Source: Bretschneidera sinensis (Eukaryota > Streptophyta > Magnoliopsida > Brassicales > Akaniaceae). From it: 64,000 nt of DNA. The stretch covers positions 17,983,001 through 18,047,000 of the forward strand of contig CM043698.1 in NCBI GenBank assembly GCA_023935145.1, read 5' to 3'. Both the position numbers and the translations under genes were made by a program. The notes below the pieces were generated by a model. The model searched no databases, was not told the DNA's origin, and worked only from the letters and a program-made list of their open reading frames with translations. Of the stretch, positions 10,967 through 23,349 are shown piece after piece. Every line of letters starts with the position of its first letter. The first letter of the stretch is position 1.

Positions 10967-13900
10967 TTACACATCCTCAGAGGTGATGCTAGAATTTGTA
11001 GAATGAGTTTCATCTTCTTCGTCACTGCAGGTAATCGGTTCTATTCTCTGGTTGAAAGGCCTTGAAAAGTTCTGCGAGTTACTAGAATTATGAATTGCAG
11101 GCGGGTGCAAGTAAAAGAATTTGATGATATATATCAAGAGCGAAGATGCTGAAACAGCTCCCATAATTATGAATAACCCCAAGAAACTGTTTACGCTAAG
11201 ACTATCTGGAGAAATTGAAGCTGCTTGACCTTCACAGGTTGTTTGTTCAAGAAAATATTTTCGCTTAATGGATTCCATTTTTTCTCTATCTTGAGTGACA
11301 TTCAGGATTGCCCTGGAAAAATATGGGAGCAGAGGTGACCCTTGAGCAAACGCCTGATTGAAGCAAAAAAAGTAGATTTCTAATCAGTTTAATGAAAGGA
11401 ATTGAATCTACAATATCGTAAATTAATTTTATGTTTTTCAAATGATCAGTAATTGTAATGTACTTATAAGCACAAATGTCACCGTAGCTGCTAAGGGTAT
11501 TATTCATCACCAATGTACTTAAACTTAACGTAGACATAGCAAAGCATTATATATAAAGAAGCATATACACCTTACAATTCTAAGCATAATTAAGGTGGAA
11601 ATGAAAGAGAGATTGCTAAAATTAACACTAACAAAGCCAAGTCCATCTGTTTTGTAGGTTGGTCCTGTCATTGTGTATTTATCGCAATACTTAGCGAGAA
11701 AGAGCTTAAGAGTGAGTTTATCTTCAACAATAGCAGTAACACCACCATTATGGCTACCCTTTGACAACACTTCGTTGTACTCGTCCGCTGACCCATAATC
11801 CTTCAACTTGGACTCATTGAAATTAAACTGTCCTGTCAGAAGATTTTTCACAAAGGAACCCCTTTGGTATCCGACATAATCACCGTTCCTTTGGAGTTCA
11901 TGAATATCAACAACTGCTGGCTGGATACGTTCTACTGTCAACAATGACGCTAAGTTTGCGGTATAGCTTTGTGTTAGAATAAGTACCACAAAGACCCATA
12001 TAATCAGCACAAATTTTGACCAGTTGTTCATTGCCTTTTCCCCTGAAATATAACATGAAAAATAGTTTTAATTAATTTTAAAACCATGTTATAAGCTTGG
12101 CTAAATATAAATCCCATAATCCCATAAAAGAAAAAAAATTAGTTCTAAATAGGTTATAAGAGAATTACAATGAGCAAACACAAGAATTGAGAAGGAGAAC
12201 CAAAAAAAATTTCCAAGTTGTTGCTCCAATTGATTCTTTTTTGTTCGATGTTCAAGAATCCATACAACCAAACCTGTGGAGATGAAGGCTACCACGATTG
12301 TTAACCAAAGCTGCCAACTTAGCGGCTTCAAGAAAATCCAGATATTCTTCCTCTCATTCTCTTTGATTCTCACTACCATTGTCACATCGGATTCTATGTA
12401 AGGTAGAGTAAAGTCAACAAAAAGTGATCGATTCGATGTAATATATAAGTCTCCCACAACAGCATCGAATTTCTGCATGTTTCCATTCACATGGAAAGTG
12501 AAGGGTTAGACAGAGATGATAGAAAGAAAATAAAAAACAGAGAAATATAAAGAAGGAAGACTAAAGTTGCACACCTGAAGTTTTATCTGGTAAAGAAGAT
12601 CGTCGTAAGTCCCTGCCCTCTGTCTGGAGCTGTTTACGAAGGGAATGAATTTGTGTGGAACAGCAATGGGCAACATATCTAATGCAGCAAGAAACAAATC
12701 ATAACAAAACCCAGAAATGATAGGCTCATTGGTATGAGGATCCCATTCCACTTTCAAGAGTTCTTGAAAACCAGTTTTCATCGGTACCCCAATTTTCAAT
12801 TTCGGACCCCTTACAGGTATAACCCAACCCTTTGGGGGAGTTTTTGTGTCTCCGGGCCAGGTGGGTGCTTTAAGTTCATCAACGGAAGTTGAGTATGTTA
12901 CCTTAACCGGTTTGCTCAGTCTGCGAGAAAATCCTTTCTTATGTGTCCAGTATCCAATAACTCTTGCTCTTTTTCTTCTCACATTGATAATTTCAAAGGC
13001 TGAAGATTGCAATTGTCTTTCAACCAAACGGAAATTTCCACTTAGACCTGCAAATTTGGTATGTGATAACATGTCGAGAAGCCTTGGACCTATTTCAGAT
13101 ACTCTTAAGCCTGAAAAATCATGAGTACTTCGGCTGAAGTTTTGTTTGAAGGCATCTGAAATTCCATATCTGCCCATTTCTACAGCCATAGCTAATGCCC
13201 AAACTGTATCATATGCCCATAAACCAAAATGGTTTAGTTCAGCAATCTTGCCATTTCGCCCGTCAAAATGAATTTCATGTTTCCATCTCAATTTAAAATC
13301 TTCAAGCTTTCTTGACATAGGTATGTATTGCCTTATACCCAATATGCCTTCCATTGAATCACCAATAACGTCTGCTCCCATGGTATCTAACAACATTGAT
13401 AGCTCATCGGTGATGATCCACGCGTACCCTTCACACATCATATTTGCCTCTTTTGCAAGATCAAAGAGTCTTGACCCCAAGGAAGCTGTCGTGTGCACCA
13501 AGAATACCCTCGTCTGCCTAGCTATTAACTTGTTGAGCTTCTTAAGAATCATCAAGTCGCTGGAAGATGGAGGAATCACATATCTGTAAGAAATTCGTGT
13601 ATTGATTTTTTGAAAAACATCTGTAAGATAAGGAATCAATCCATTGCCGTATTCTGTATTTTCATATATGAGGACAACTTGGTGCCATCCGTATGCTTGA
13701 ACAATGGACGCGATGGCATGAACTTGTGATCGCCCATTTGGGGTTGTCCGGATGAAAAAAGGGTTTTGGCTGGTAGAAAGAGAGGGGCTTTTAGCTGAAA
13801 ATGAAATAATGGGAATTTGAGCTTTCTCGCCAAGTTCTATCAGAAACTTTGCTTGGGTTGACCTTTGAGGCCCTATAATAGCATGCACTTCTTTGTTCTT

Positions 13901-14656
13901 AATCAAATCCAGAGCTGCAGTTAATATTATGTTTGGATTGGAAATAAAGGAAATTAGTGAAGTATCAACGGAAGAAATAAATACATGAATCTTTCCAAAA
14001 AATATATAATTATAGTCAATTGGTAAATGTATCAATTTGCAATTCCAACGAAAACTTTGTATCCCAATTATTAATTTTTTGCTTTCACAAAGTATCAAAC
14101 TAGCTAATTAGATTGTCCAAAATTGATTAGTACTTCTCCAATTTTAACCTTTATATATGGAAGGGCAATAGAGAATGTCTTGTACTATCATTTATTCCAA
14201 AAAAAATCCAAACAAGCTTCTCACAATATGCAACTTGATAAAATTTTAGATATACTTCAAGTATATTTTCTAAAGAAATCAAAAAATCAAATTCAGCATA
14301 GCACACTTAATTCAATTTAATGAGTTACTCCTATTTGTATATATAATCTTGCACAAATAATTATTTATATCCTTATTAAAATTACCTGCAGAAGCTGTGC
14401 CGACAACATCATCTGCATTCCTAGTGTGTAGATGCAATCTTGTTTTATAATCCGAATGCGCAGCATAGAAATCTGAGCGTGCCATAGAAATGCACTTATC
14501 TGCCATGGCACCCATTGTTGTGTTGAGATCAAGAACCACACCAACATTTACCAAGGAGATTGATTCTGCATTACTAGTGTGAGATTTGACTCCTCTCTGA
14601 AAGCAAAGCAAGAAACATAGAAGATAGAAAAGAAGGAACCTAATAAAGCATGCCAT
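10967..14656 (-). CDS. GLR: GLR-B: glutamate receptor-like channel, the one intact copy (903 aa)
   Basis: Five exons read by eye: 14386-14656, 12575-13914, 12169-12472, 11633-12042 and 10967-11353, all with GT-AG introns. The total is 2712 nt with phases that fit. The start ATG gives MACFIRFLLFYLLCFLLCFQ, a signal peptide. Residues about 30-420 form the LIVBP-like amino-terminal domain (IIGPQRSTQAKF, AIASIVQAYGW). S1 starts at KLKIGVPM and contains NRSLFVDFTLPY with the conserved ligand-binding Arg. Then come M1, the pore segment FWFSFSILVFAH, M3 with SYTANLASLLTV, S2 (AIVEDKLTLKLF) and M4 (FLGLFIIMGAVSASSLLIYI), with an acidic Ser/Thr-rich tail. Length and exon plan fit plant GLRs, probably clade II. 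It should act at a membrane as an amino-acid-gated cation channel. Expression is not known. Confidence 0.92.
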
Positions 14657-14704
14657 ATTGTAATACAAGTTTATTCTTTGAACAAAATCACTTAAGTCTT
14701 TGAT

Positions 14705-14715
14705 TAATATATAAC
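14705..14715 (-). promoter_or_regulatory. Possible TATA box of GLR-B
   Basis: On the minus strand gttatatatta lies about 50 bp upstream of the ATG. The same string precedes GLR-C (about 31855-31865) but is altered before GLR-D. The short distance to the ATG would leave only a short 5' leader, so this is tentative. Confidence 0.3.
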
Positions 14716-17505
14716 TGTTAAGTACTTACTAAAATCTCTAAAAGTTCAACGTTGAGAATGGTAAACAGTCTGCACCCCTGAAGATACTTCTTTTTTTGGT
14801 CAAGAAATAGACTCTTTGAATCCGTCCTCAGTTTAACATTTAGCGAATAGTTTCTCTATTTTATTTAGTTTGTCTATTCACTGGTGAATGAAACAGTTGA
14901 TAGGAAGAGAATTAAAGTATTTCTTTTTTGTGAATTTCTTGGCAAGTTAATATTTGAAGTTCTCAAGTCACAAACAGGCATCAAAATTCAAAATAAATGA
15001 CTAGTAGAACAGGATGTGAAGTAAATTCTTCTTATTGACCAAATAGGTGTCAGCTGAATTTCTGGGTATTTCTTCTGATTGTCGTTATGACCCAGCAAAG
15101 CTGGACTCTCCTCCCTCAGTTTGTTACTGACCCAGCAAAGGTTTAAAATTTAATTACCCGTAGCTTAAACTTTTTCCCGGAAAGTGGTTGAGAATTATGA
15201 CTGCAAGTGTAGATAATTATTTTCTTACTAAAAGCACAAACTTCAAAATTGTTTATTCACGAGTTTGTTTATCAGGCATTCCAAAAGCAATTACAGTTAA
15301 TTTAGAATTACTTTTTCTCTTTTTGTGGATTGCATTCTAGGAAGGGAGAGTAGCTCTTTAAGGAATCTAGTAGGGATTTTATTGGTGTATAGGCTCTGCA
15401 GAATTTTAGGGTGACTGCACTCTGTTGCCAAAGCTTTCCGTATACTCTAGAGGTGGCAATAGGGAGGGTCGGTTCAGGTTAGGATTCGGGTTTTGGGTTG
15501 TTCAATTCATGGATTGTTTCTGCTTGTGTCACCTCGGATTTTGAGCAGGTTGGGATTGGTCTATTGGGTTGCCCGTATTTTTCCATATTCTTTATTCCCT
15601 TTACAATTTTTGGGATTTCATATTAGTCCTTATTTCGAGTTTACCCAATAAATTAGTTTGTTTTTATCTTTTTAATATTTAACACATTAGCAATAATATA
15701 ATACATAAAAACTTTGCCCTTTATTTTTTTTCTTGTTAATATATTAAAGTTCAAGTCGTGGTAAGAGAAAATAATTCTAATCACTTACACTAATGTATAA
15801 GATCAATAAATACATTTTATACAATCACAAATAAAGCAAATCGAAAACAAAAATAATATTAACGTATAAGCTATAGACAAATTTTTAACAATGTTCTCAT
15901 ATTTCTTTTCCTTTTGATCCAATTGTCTACATGCAAACAATAGATATACATTGATGCCTGATTTATTATTAAATATATGTTGAGTTTTTAATTTAATCTT
16001 TTTTATACAATTTTAAATTTGTTATTATTTTTTATCAAACTTTAGTATTATGTAGTATATTTCTCGTAGAGATATAAACTTATAAATATGTAAAATTAAT
16101 TTTATATTATTTTAATTATGAGAAATATAAAAAAAATCAATGCAGAATCGCACGCATATTATTGTTAAAAATTGTCATTATAATGAAAGATCAATACCGC
16201 TTGCATTATTAGAAATATCAAGGGTTCCATTATATTTTGAAAGAAAATTTTTAAAAAATATTATAATTGAAAGTTAACACAACCAACTTTTAAGTTAGGT
16301 GTGACATTGCTTAAAATTAATACACCTTATATGTAATTAACTATACTAGCAAATGGAGCAATATAATTACTGAAGGGTTATCAAGAAAGAATTTAAATGA
16401 TTTGTATTTAAGATTAAAATGATGTCAAATTTAGGACGAAGTTGATTAGTAGAATTCTTGCCACTGGTTGTACTTGCACACCAACTTAAAAAAGATAAAA
16501 CCAATCTAACAAAAAAAATAGAAAAAAACACATATTGCTTTCAGTATTGATCAATTTATGGAGCCCATGGTTCCTGTTACTGTGCACGAATATTCATCGA
16601 ATTGTGAACTTGAAGCCAATCAGTGCATATAGTAGAACCAAAATTTTCGTTTTGACTGGATTTATTTCTAGCTTATAATTATAATTAAGTGTTTTAATTG
16701 ACCAATCTTTAAGTAGGTTTTAGTGTTTTTCTTTATTTAATAGCACATCAACTTTTTTACAACGATGATCTAATCTAATCTATTCTTAATTCTTACTTAC
16801 CAACACAATCACTTTTCGAGAATTATCAACTTGAAAATTGAACTCAATACCTCAATTCGAGTGCATTTAATTTGTGACAATAACTATTTATTCCTATCAA
16901 CTATTTTTCCATTAATATTGGCAGTCATTGTTTCTACCAACTTGCCATTAATATTAGCAGTTTTTATCTTGTGGAGAAAGTGGTTTTACCACAAGTAAAA
17001 TATCATCTCTTATCACACAAGTCAAGAACCACACCCACTGGTACAATTTCCTTGGACCCTGCTGACTGCTCACATGAAAGACTAAGCAAAAGAAAACAGA
17101 GGAGGTGTTGCTGATTTCCCATTGTCAATCAATGCAAGTTAGCTAGCTCCGATGGGCAAGCAACCTAGCCTTATTTGTACCCTCACATTTCAAGTACTTG
17201 TATTTATTAGATTTTAATTAATAAATTATAAATTGCCATCTGTTGCTGCCAATTTAGTAGCTTGAATTTTCATTTCTTTTCACATAATTCTACGTTGAGG
17301 TAACTCCAACAGAGGCTAATAATTAGTAAGCTTGTGGGTTCCAACTAAAACAACGTTTGGCTTAGTAATATAAACAGTTTATAATTTAGTTTATGATTGT
17401 GAAAACGAGTTTTTGTGATAGAAAATTATTTTTTTATAAATAAAAATTATTTTTTTATAAATAAAAATAATTTCATAAATGTCATTTTGTTTATGTTGTG
17501 TTCTT
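14716..17505. other. GLR-B upstream flank, noncoding
   Basis: 14716-15660 matches the GLR-C flank (31865-32800) and in part the GLR-D flank (57840-58217). 15800-17215 matches 6726-8170. At about 17215 the sequence jumps to a block (17220-17505) that matches 34540-34805, so roughly 500 bp present in the GLR-C unit are missing here. I see no gene. Confidence 0.75.
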
Positions 17506-18718
17506 ATATACTCCGAATACCAAGCTAGCGGCCTTCTCTCACGAGTTGATCGGTGAACTTCTGGAGCCTTGGAATCGACTAGTTCTTGTACCTCGTGCTC
17601 TGGTGCTGCTTCAGTATAAATAGAAGTTTCTTGTACCGGATTATTTTCCAATTGTATTGTTGTAGTCTCTGAAATCTCTTTCAACGTGCTATCGTCTCCA
17701 TTTTTTTGTAGTAGTTGATCTTCTGCAAAGATCACATCCTTGCTGACAACAACCTTGTGGGTAGTGGGATCCCACAGGTGATACCCCTTTACTCCGTCAG
17801 CATACCCCAAGAATATACACATCCTAGATTTCGGATTCAACTTCGTTCTTTCTTGGGCATTGTACATCACATACGCAGGACATCCAAAAGAATGTAAAGT
17901 AGAGTAGTCTGCTGGCTTACCAATCCACATCTTCATCTGCGTCTTTAAATCTATTACTGTTGATGGCGACCGATTTATCACATAACAGGCGGTTTTGGTT
18001 GTTTTTACCCAAAAAGAGTTGGGTTGACCTGCAGTCCTCAACATAGCTCTCATCCTTTCTGTAAGAGTTCCATTCATCCGCTCTGCCACTCCATTTTGCT
18101 GAGGCGTGTATGTGACTATGAACTGTTGTTTGACACCTTCCCGCTTACAAAGAGCAATAAACTCGTCGTCTGTGTACTCTCTTCCACTATTTGTCCTCAA
18201 ACACTTAATCTTTTTCCCAGATTCAAGTTCCACCCACGCTTTAAAGTCTTTGAATACCGGAATACATCTGACTTCTTCTTGATTAGATACACCCAACATC
18301 TCCTGGAGTAATCATCAATGAAAGACACAAAGTACTTTGCTCCTCCTAGGGACATTTCTGGTGACTTCTATACATCAGAATGAATCAAGTCTGGAATGCA
18401 TTTACTCATAGCATCAGATCTGTTAAACTTCAATCTATGCTGCTTACTTGTAACACAATGCTCACAGAAAGATAGATTTACTGATTTGAGTCCTGGAAGC
18501 AGCTTTTTGTCGGAGAGAATCTTCAAACCTCGTTCCGACATGTGACTTAGTTTGAGATGCCACATCATCATCGACTCTTCTCCCTTGCTGATTGACGCGA
18601 TACACGCATCAACTTCCTTCAGTGTTTCCCCTTTTAGCATGAATAGATTCGTTGCGATCTTTTCTGCCTTCATAACCATAAGTGCACCTGTGACAATCTT
18701 TATGATCCCATTTTCGAT
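17506..18718 (-). pseudogene. Copia pol fragment: pre-integrase and integrase core
   Basis: Two open pieces (18368-18679 and 17391-18299) give the GAG-pre-integrase zinc region (MWHLKLSHMSERGLKIL, CEHCVTSKQHRLKF, DLIHSDV) and the integrase core ([41 protein letters not shown]). Together they form most of an integrase with a frame break near 18300-18367. There is no LTR, gag, protease or RT. On one side it abuts GLR flank DNA at about 17506. On the other it joins the Gypsy-type ORF at about 18718. It belongs to a Copia lineage different from the three other Copia families in the window. Confidence 0.88.
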
Positions 18719-19213
18719 ATGGACACGTCCTCTTCCAAGAGCGAGACCCCGAAAAGAGCCGAGGTCAGGGAGGGACCATTGGCCATGGTGCCCTATATCC
18801 CTGTAGTGGAGGAGTATGAAGAGGACTCCTCTTCTGAGGATGAGGTGGACGCGGCCTTACCCAAAATCAGGGGGTTCATGGCCGTGGAAGAGAGGGATGA
18901 GTGGGAGTTCACCCCGAACGTGGTCCCAAGTATGCTCAGAGAGGAGGATCTGGAGGTGATCCGGAAGTTGTACTGCATTCTGTGTGAGTACGCCCTTCGG
19001 CTGGCCAAGGTGGGGGAGAGGGCTTGCGATGCTCTCCCTAGCCGTGCACCCTATGAATTGTGCGTGTACAAACACCACATGAGGGCCGGGTTGTGCTTCC
19101 CCCTCTACCCCATTTTTTTGTGCCGTACTATGGTACTTCGATATAGCGCTATGTCAGCTGCTGCCAAAAACGTGTTGCTGAGTTGGAGGCCGGGCCTCGG
19201 GGAACCTGCATAG
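18719..19213 (+). pseudogene. Gypsy-type transposon ORF fragment (Transposase_28-like domain)
   Basis: This 164-codon frame starts with ATG (MDTSSSKSETPKRAEV), has an acidic stretch (EEYEEDSSSEDEVDAALPK) and then a region (EEDLEVIRKLY, GERACDALPSRAPYELCVYK, MRAGLCFPLYPIFL) that resembles the Transposase_28 / 'putative gypsy type transposon' domain common in plant genomes. That family normally continues much further; here it stops after about 60 residues of similarity. The GC content is well above the surroundings. Assignment is from memory of the domain pattern. Confidence 0.6.
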
Positions 19214-19625
19214 GGAAACAAGTATACTAAGTAGTCGCCAGAGGAGGATGCCTCCGAAGATGCTCCGATGCCTTTATTAGTATGGAGTTTTAAAAGTGCA
19301 GGAATGGTGGTGTTTGTTTTTTTAGGTTAAGGGTCTCATCCTCTTTGACATGCGTACCTAGGTCTTTTTATGGTGTTTTGGGGATGAGGTGGCCCTTGCA
19401 CCAAGGGCGGTGGTGTCCAACTGTGTGGACCTGCGTTGTCCGTGTGTTGCCTCGTTGTCTTGGTTTGGGGCTGTCCGCGTGTTGCCCTGTTGTTTTGGTT
19501 CTGGGCTGTCCACGTGTTGCCGTGTTGTCTTGGTTTGGGGCTATCCACGTGTTGCCCTCTAGTCTTGGTTTGGGGCTGTCCACGTGTTGCATCTTCATTG
19601 GGTGTGTGTTTTTGAGCTGTATCAA
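19214..19625. repeat. LTR-like remnant related to the 58-63 kb Gypsy-like element
   Basis: The words gatgcctccgaagatgctcc and the later ctgtccgcgtg and tccacgtgt parallel the LTR at 58223-58848 (gatgcctccgaggatgctcc, ctgtccgcgtg, tccacgtgtc) in the same order. No clear ends or target duplication are visible. It follows directly on the Gypsy-type ORF fragment, so both may be pieces of one old element. Confidence 0.5.
19444..19590. repeat. 35-bp tandem repeat, about four copies
   Basis: The unit begins gtgttgcc and ends gggctgtcc. Copies start at 19444, 19479, 19514 and 19549, then trail off. At three of the copy joins the sequence reads CACGTG, a G-box core. It lies inside the LTR-like remnant. 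Confidence 0.8.
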
Positions 19626-20103
19626 GTGCTAAAGTTCATGGAAAGGGAACTTGAGCAACTGAAAGATGATCTTGATTTTTACTACTTCAATTTTTGTAAA
19701 AGAGTTTCGCAGCGGAATATCGAGTACTTATCGATTCAATCCAAAATCTTTTAGTATTTGGATTCCTCTCCGGTTATTTACGCTTCAATCTTGTCGGAGG
19801 TCGAACGTGCAAAAAAAAATTAAAGTTACTTCAGTTTATTGTTTGAGTTGATAATGTGTGCAAATTTTGTCAAAAAATGAAGGAACTTCAATTTTTTTCA
19901 CCTTACTTACAACATAAATAACCAAAAGCCACCAACCGTTTTTGAGAACAATAAATGTTATAATATAATTCTGATATGCAGATGCTGATGAACAAGTCAT
20001 ACCTCATACATTGACAAGTCACTGCTTTTTCTTCTGCAGTTGCTTATAAACTTGAAGAGGCTCAACGTAAGCTATCATAGATTCATAGAAGTTTGAAACC
20101 GTG
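19626..20103. other. Short coding-like fragments of unknown origin
   Basis: On the plus strand 19634-19760 reads FMERELEQLKDDLDFYYFNF in an open frame with a coiled-coil look. It is broken by a stop near 19753. About 20038-20070 could read AYKLEEAQRKLS. I do not recognise either. They may be further remains of the element to the left. Confidence 0.3.
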
Positions 20104-21386
20104 ATGTTTCTCTCTCAAGAACCAACTTCATTCCCTACTTTTTCTTCTAGTACAATTATTATATTCTCTCTTGTTACACTTACACTTTTTCCATAAAAAT
20201 GGAGGAGCTATAATCCTACCTAGAAATGAGACAGTTCCAGCGCTTGTCGTGTTTAGAGATTCTATAGTGGATCCAGGGAACAACGATAACTTGAAGACTC
20301 TGGTCAAGGGAAAATTTCCCACCATATGGGAGGGATTTTGAGGGAAGTACACCAACAGGAAGGTTTAGTAATGGAAAGGTCCCTTCAGACCTCTTTGGTA
20401 GTATTAACAAACTCTGTGGACTGTAGATTCCCTAGAGCATTACCTCTAATTTTGTGTGTGTCTGCGGTGCATATCTTTTTCTTCGAGATAAAACATAGAT
20501 GGTGTTGAAAATGCCAACTGACAGCTACCTAGAATTCTTTTCAACACAAGTTTTCTAACAACTCAGTGACCCTAGGAAATGTATAAGTTATAAATTTAAA
20601 TTTTATATATTGAAAAAAAGGGTACTACTAGCCTTTGCTCCTTTTTTGATGAATCGGAAAGGAACAGGAGTTCTTTGTTCCTGCTAGATACTGCCATCAC
20701 ATTGCATTTATAATGGCTTTCTACTTTAATATATACTGTATATCTGACAACTATGGCCTGAGAACAATGAAATTTAAAATTCAGGGTAACCAAATATTTT
20801 TCTGGTGCAATTAACGAATTAGAATCAATTGAACTATTAGTATATTCCACATTTATTTATCTTCATGACAAATCCCACATTTACATTCATAAACAATTTT
20901 CAGCTGAACAATTTGGTATTAAGAAGCTCTTGCCAGCTTTTCTTGATCCAAATCTGCAGCTTCAGGATCTGCTCACTGGCGTAAGTTTTGCCTCGGGTGG
21001 TGCTGGGTATGATCCTCTCACTGCCAAACTACTGGTATCTCTCTCATCTATCTATGTATCTATCTCTCTCTCTCTCGATCTCTTGCTGCTCTTTCTGTTT
21101 ACGTATATTATCATCTGTTATATTAATTATTTTTTATTTTCTTGATTAACAGTCTGTCTTATCATTAACGGATCAATTAGAACTGTTCAAGAGATACTTG
21201 GCAATGATAAATTCAGCATTTGGACAGGACAGAACTGCTACCTTACCATCGAAAGGCATATTCATGGTGTGCTCAGGAAGTGATGATATTGCAAATACTT
21301 ATTTTTCTACTCCATTCAGGAGTGCCCATTATGATGTTGATTCATATATTGATTTAACAGTCAGTTCAGCTTCAAGTTTCTTGCAG
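20104..21386 (+). pseudogene. GDSL esterase/lipase pseudogene (first three exons only)
   Basis: The match is to plant EXL-type GDSL lipases, secreted Ser hydrolases. Exon 1 (20104-20397) starts ATG with a signal-peptide-like MFLSQEPTSFPTFSSSTIII. It is broken by a frameshift, then reads ETVPALVVFRDSIVDPGNN, and needs a second shift of one base in an A run before PPYGRDF and [13 protein letters not shown]. The nucleophile block GDS is RDS here. Exon 2 (20904-21034) reads [15 protein letters not shown] and [12 protein letters not shown]. Exon 3 (21153-21386) reads CSGSDDIANTYF and ends SASSFLQ at a GT donor. The last exons with the catalytic Asp-x-x-His are absent. With two frameshifts, a damaged active-site block and no 3' end, it is not functional. 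Confidence 0.88.
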
Positions 21387-23349
21387 GTACGTTCACTGTG
21401 GACTTGTAGGCTTTGCTGGGCAGAGAAGAAAAGTGACAGGAAAGAAGAGAAAGAGAATGAAAATAATAAGAAGATTGATATTTTTATCTTGCATTTGGTA
21501 AGGATGATAAAAAAAACGAGAGGAAAGAAGAAAATGATAAAAAATTTAATTTATTTACCTTTCCTCCCTAATTATTCCAATTTTAAAGAATTGTAATTTA
21601 CAAAAATGAAAAGAAAATATCAGTTACCATCCCACATAGAAGGCTTACAAGATTCTTGTCTCTATTGTTGTCAGAAAGTGTATTAATTATTTCTTCTGAG
21701 CATTCTGTTTTATCTCTTTAATCATAAGATTATCTGTTTCAATGCTTCTTTAGTGTATGCATTCTGCTTTCTGTCTCTGGTTATGGAAACTAATAAATAA
21801 AATTATTGTGTTACTGTGCAATTAATATTTCAAGCAACTCCAATATATGATGCTTTAATATATATTTGAAATGAAATTATCCATCACCTGCCTCGCTCTG
21901 ACACCTAACTGCGGGCTTTGATATCAAATTGTTGAGTAAAATGGGAACAGGTAGTGGAAAATATACATCAAACAACCATGGCCTAGAAAAATTTATACGA
22001 TAAGATGATTTTTATGAGCGATCTTATTCTGTCCACCCAATGCACTTTTAATAAATCAAACAACTATGACCTGAGAAGAATGTATACGATAGCTAGATGA
22101 ATTGGATCACATTAAGTGGGCTTGTAGATGACAAAATTTCTACAAAACCCTAAAATTTATTGCTAGCCTGAGTTTTAAGTGCCATAATTGTTTTGTATTA
22201 TATACTGTATATACTTTGAAATTAGTCTTTCAAATGAATCTATCTATCACCAACCATAATAATGGCAGTATTGCATAGTGAAATAAAAAGATAATGATTT
22301 ATGTAGAGACATTGTAACTCAAAGGCAACAATGGTTTCCATTAAAAAAAAGAGAGATGAGCTTGTTTGTGTTGTTATGTTGTTGACATGAATGCACATGG
22401 AGAAAGGATGTTTTAGGGTATACTTATCTCAGAAACCACACTGACAGTGTGAGGAGGCCCACATGGATTTTGTGAGATGGTGAAGGGGCACTATAGAGTG
22501 CTCCGTATTAGATTGCAAACTAGCCGAGCCGAACTAAACTTTTTCTTGTTTTATTACTGGTCTGACTCGAGCCCAAATAGAGCTCAAGCCCAAGCCTATA
22601 TCGAACTTTTTTTCCAGCGCTAATTCATGGTTTAACAAACTTTAAAAAAAAAACTTGAGCTTGGATTGATATGGGCTTTTATCAATTATCTTCTATTGGT
22701 ACTAAAACATTTCAATATTTCATGCACACTCTCTGATCAAGTGCGTGCTTACGTCACAACGTCACTAAAATTTCATTTGTACAGGAGACTTTAAATTCTG
22801 CAGTAATTTCGAATCCCTTTTGCATTTACAGGAGAAGTTATTGTTTAGGTAGGTTTATGAAAGATAGATGTTATAAATTTATTTTAATATTGAATGTAAT
22901 GAGAAGTGAGAAAAAAATGGATATTTTTCTTTTCATTAAACAGTAAAATAAATTTTTGTGTCATGTATATTTCATGGATCCAGATTAGACAATTTTTTTT
23001 TTTTTTATTTATGATTCGTATCATCGCACTAACTCCATGTGTCATATGCCAACACATAGTAGATGAATTTGGATACTTTGTGATTGGCCTTTTTCTTGAT
23101 AAGATAGCATGTCACTTCATTTTAAAATGAAAATGAATTGTTATTGGTAAACCACGTATCCGTGAATATTTGACTAAGATAAATGATATGATACAATCAT
23201 TATCGTATATTTAATTTCAATAATAAAATATTTAATTACGTAATAAATTACTCACTCAGTTATCTCTTTGACATGATATCATATCATATTATTTGTGTTC
23301 AATTTGTCTATAAAAAATATGTTGAAATATAAAGGAATAGTTGATTTTT
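21387..23349. other. AT-rich noncoding region
   Basis: No gene seen. Two similar phrases about 120 bp apart (acatcaaacaaccatggcct near 21966; caaacaactatgacctgaga near 22058) suggest a small internal duplication. 22510-22680 has degenerate gagc/aagc-rich text of the kind left by decayed repeats. Confidence 0.6.
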
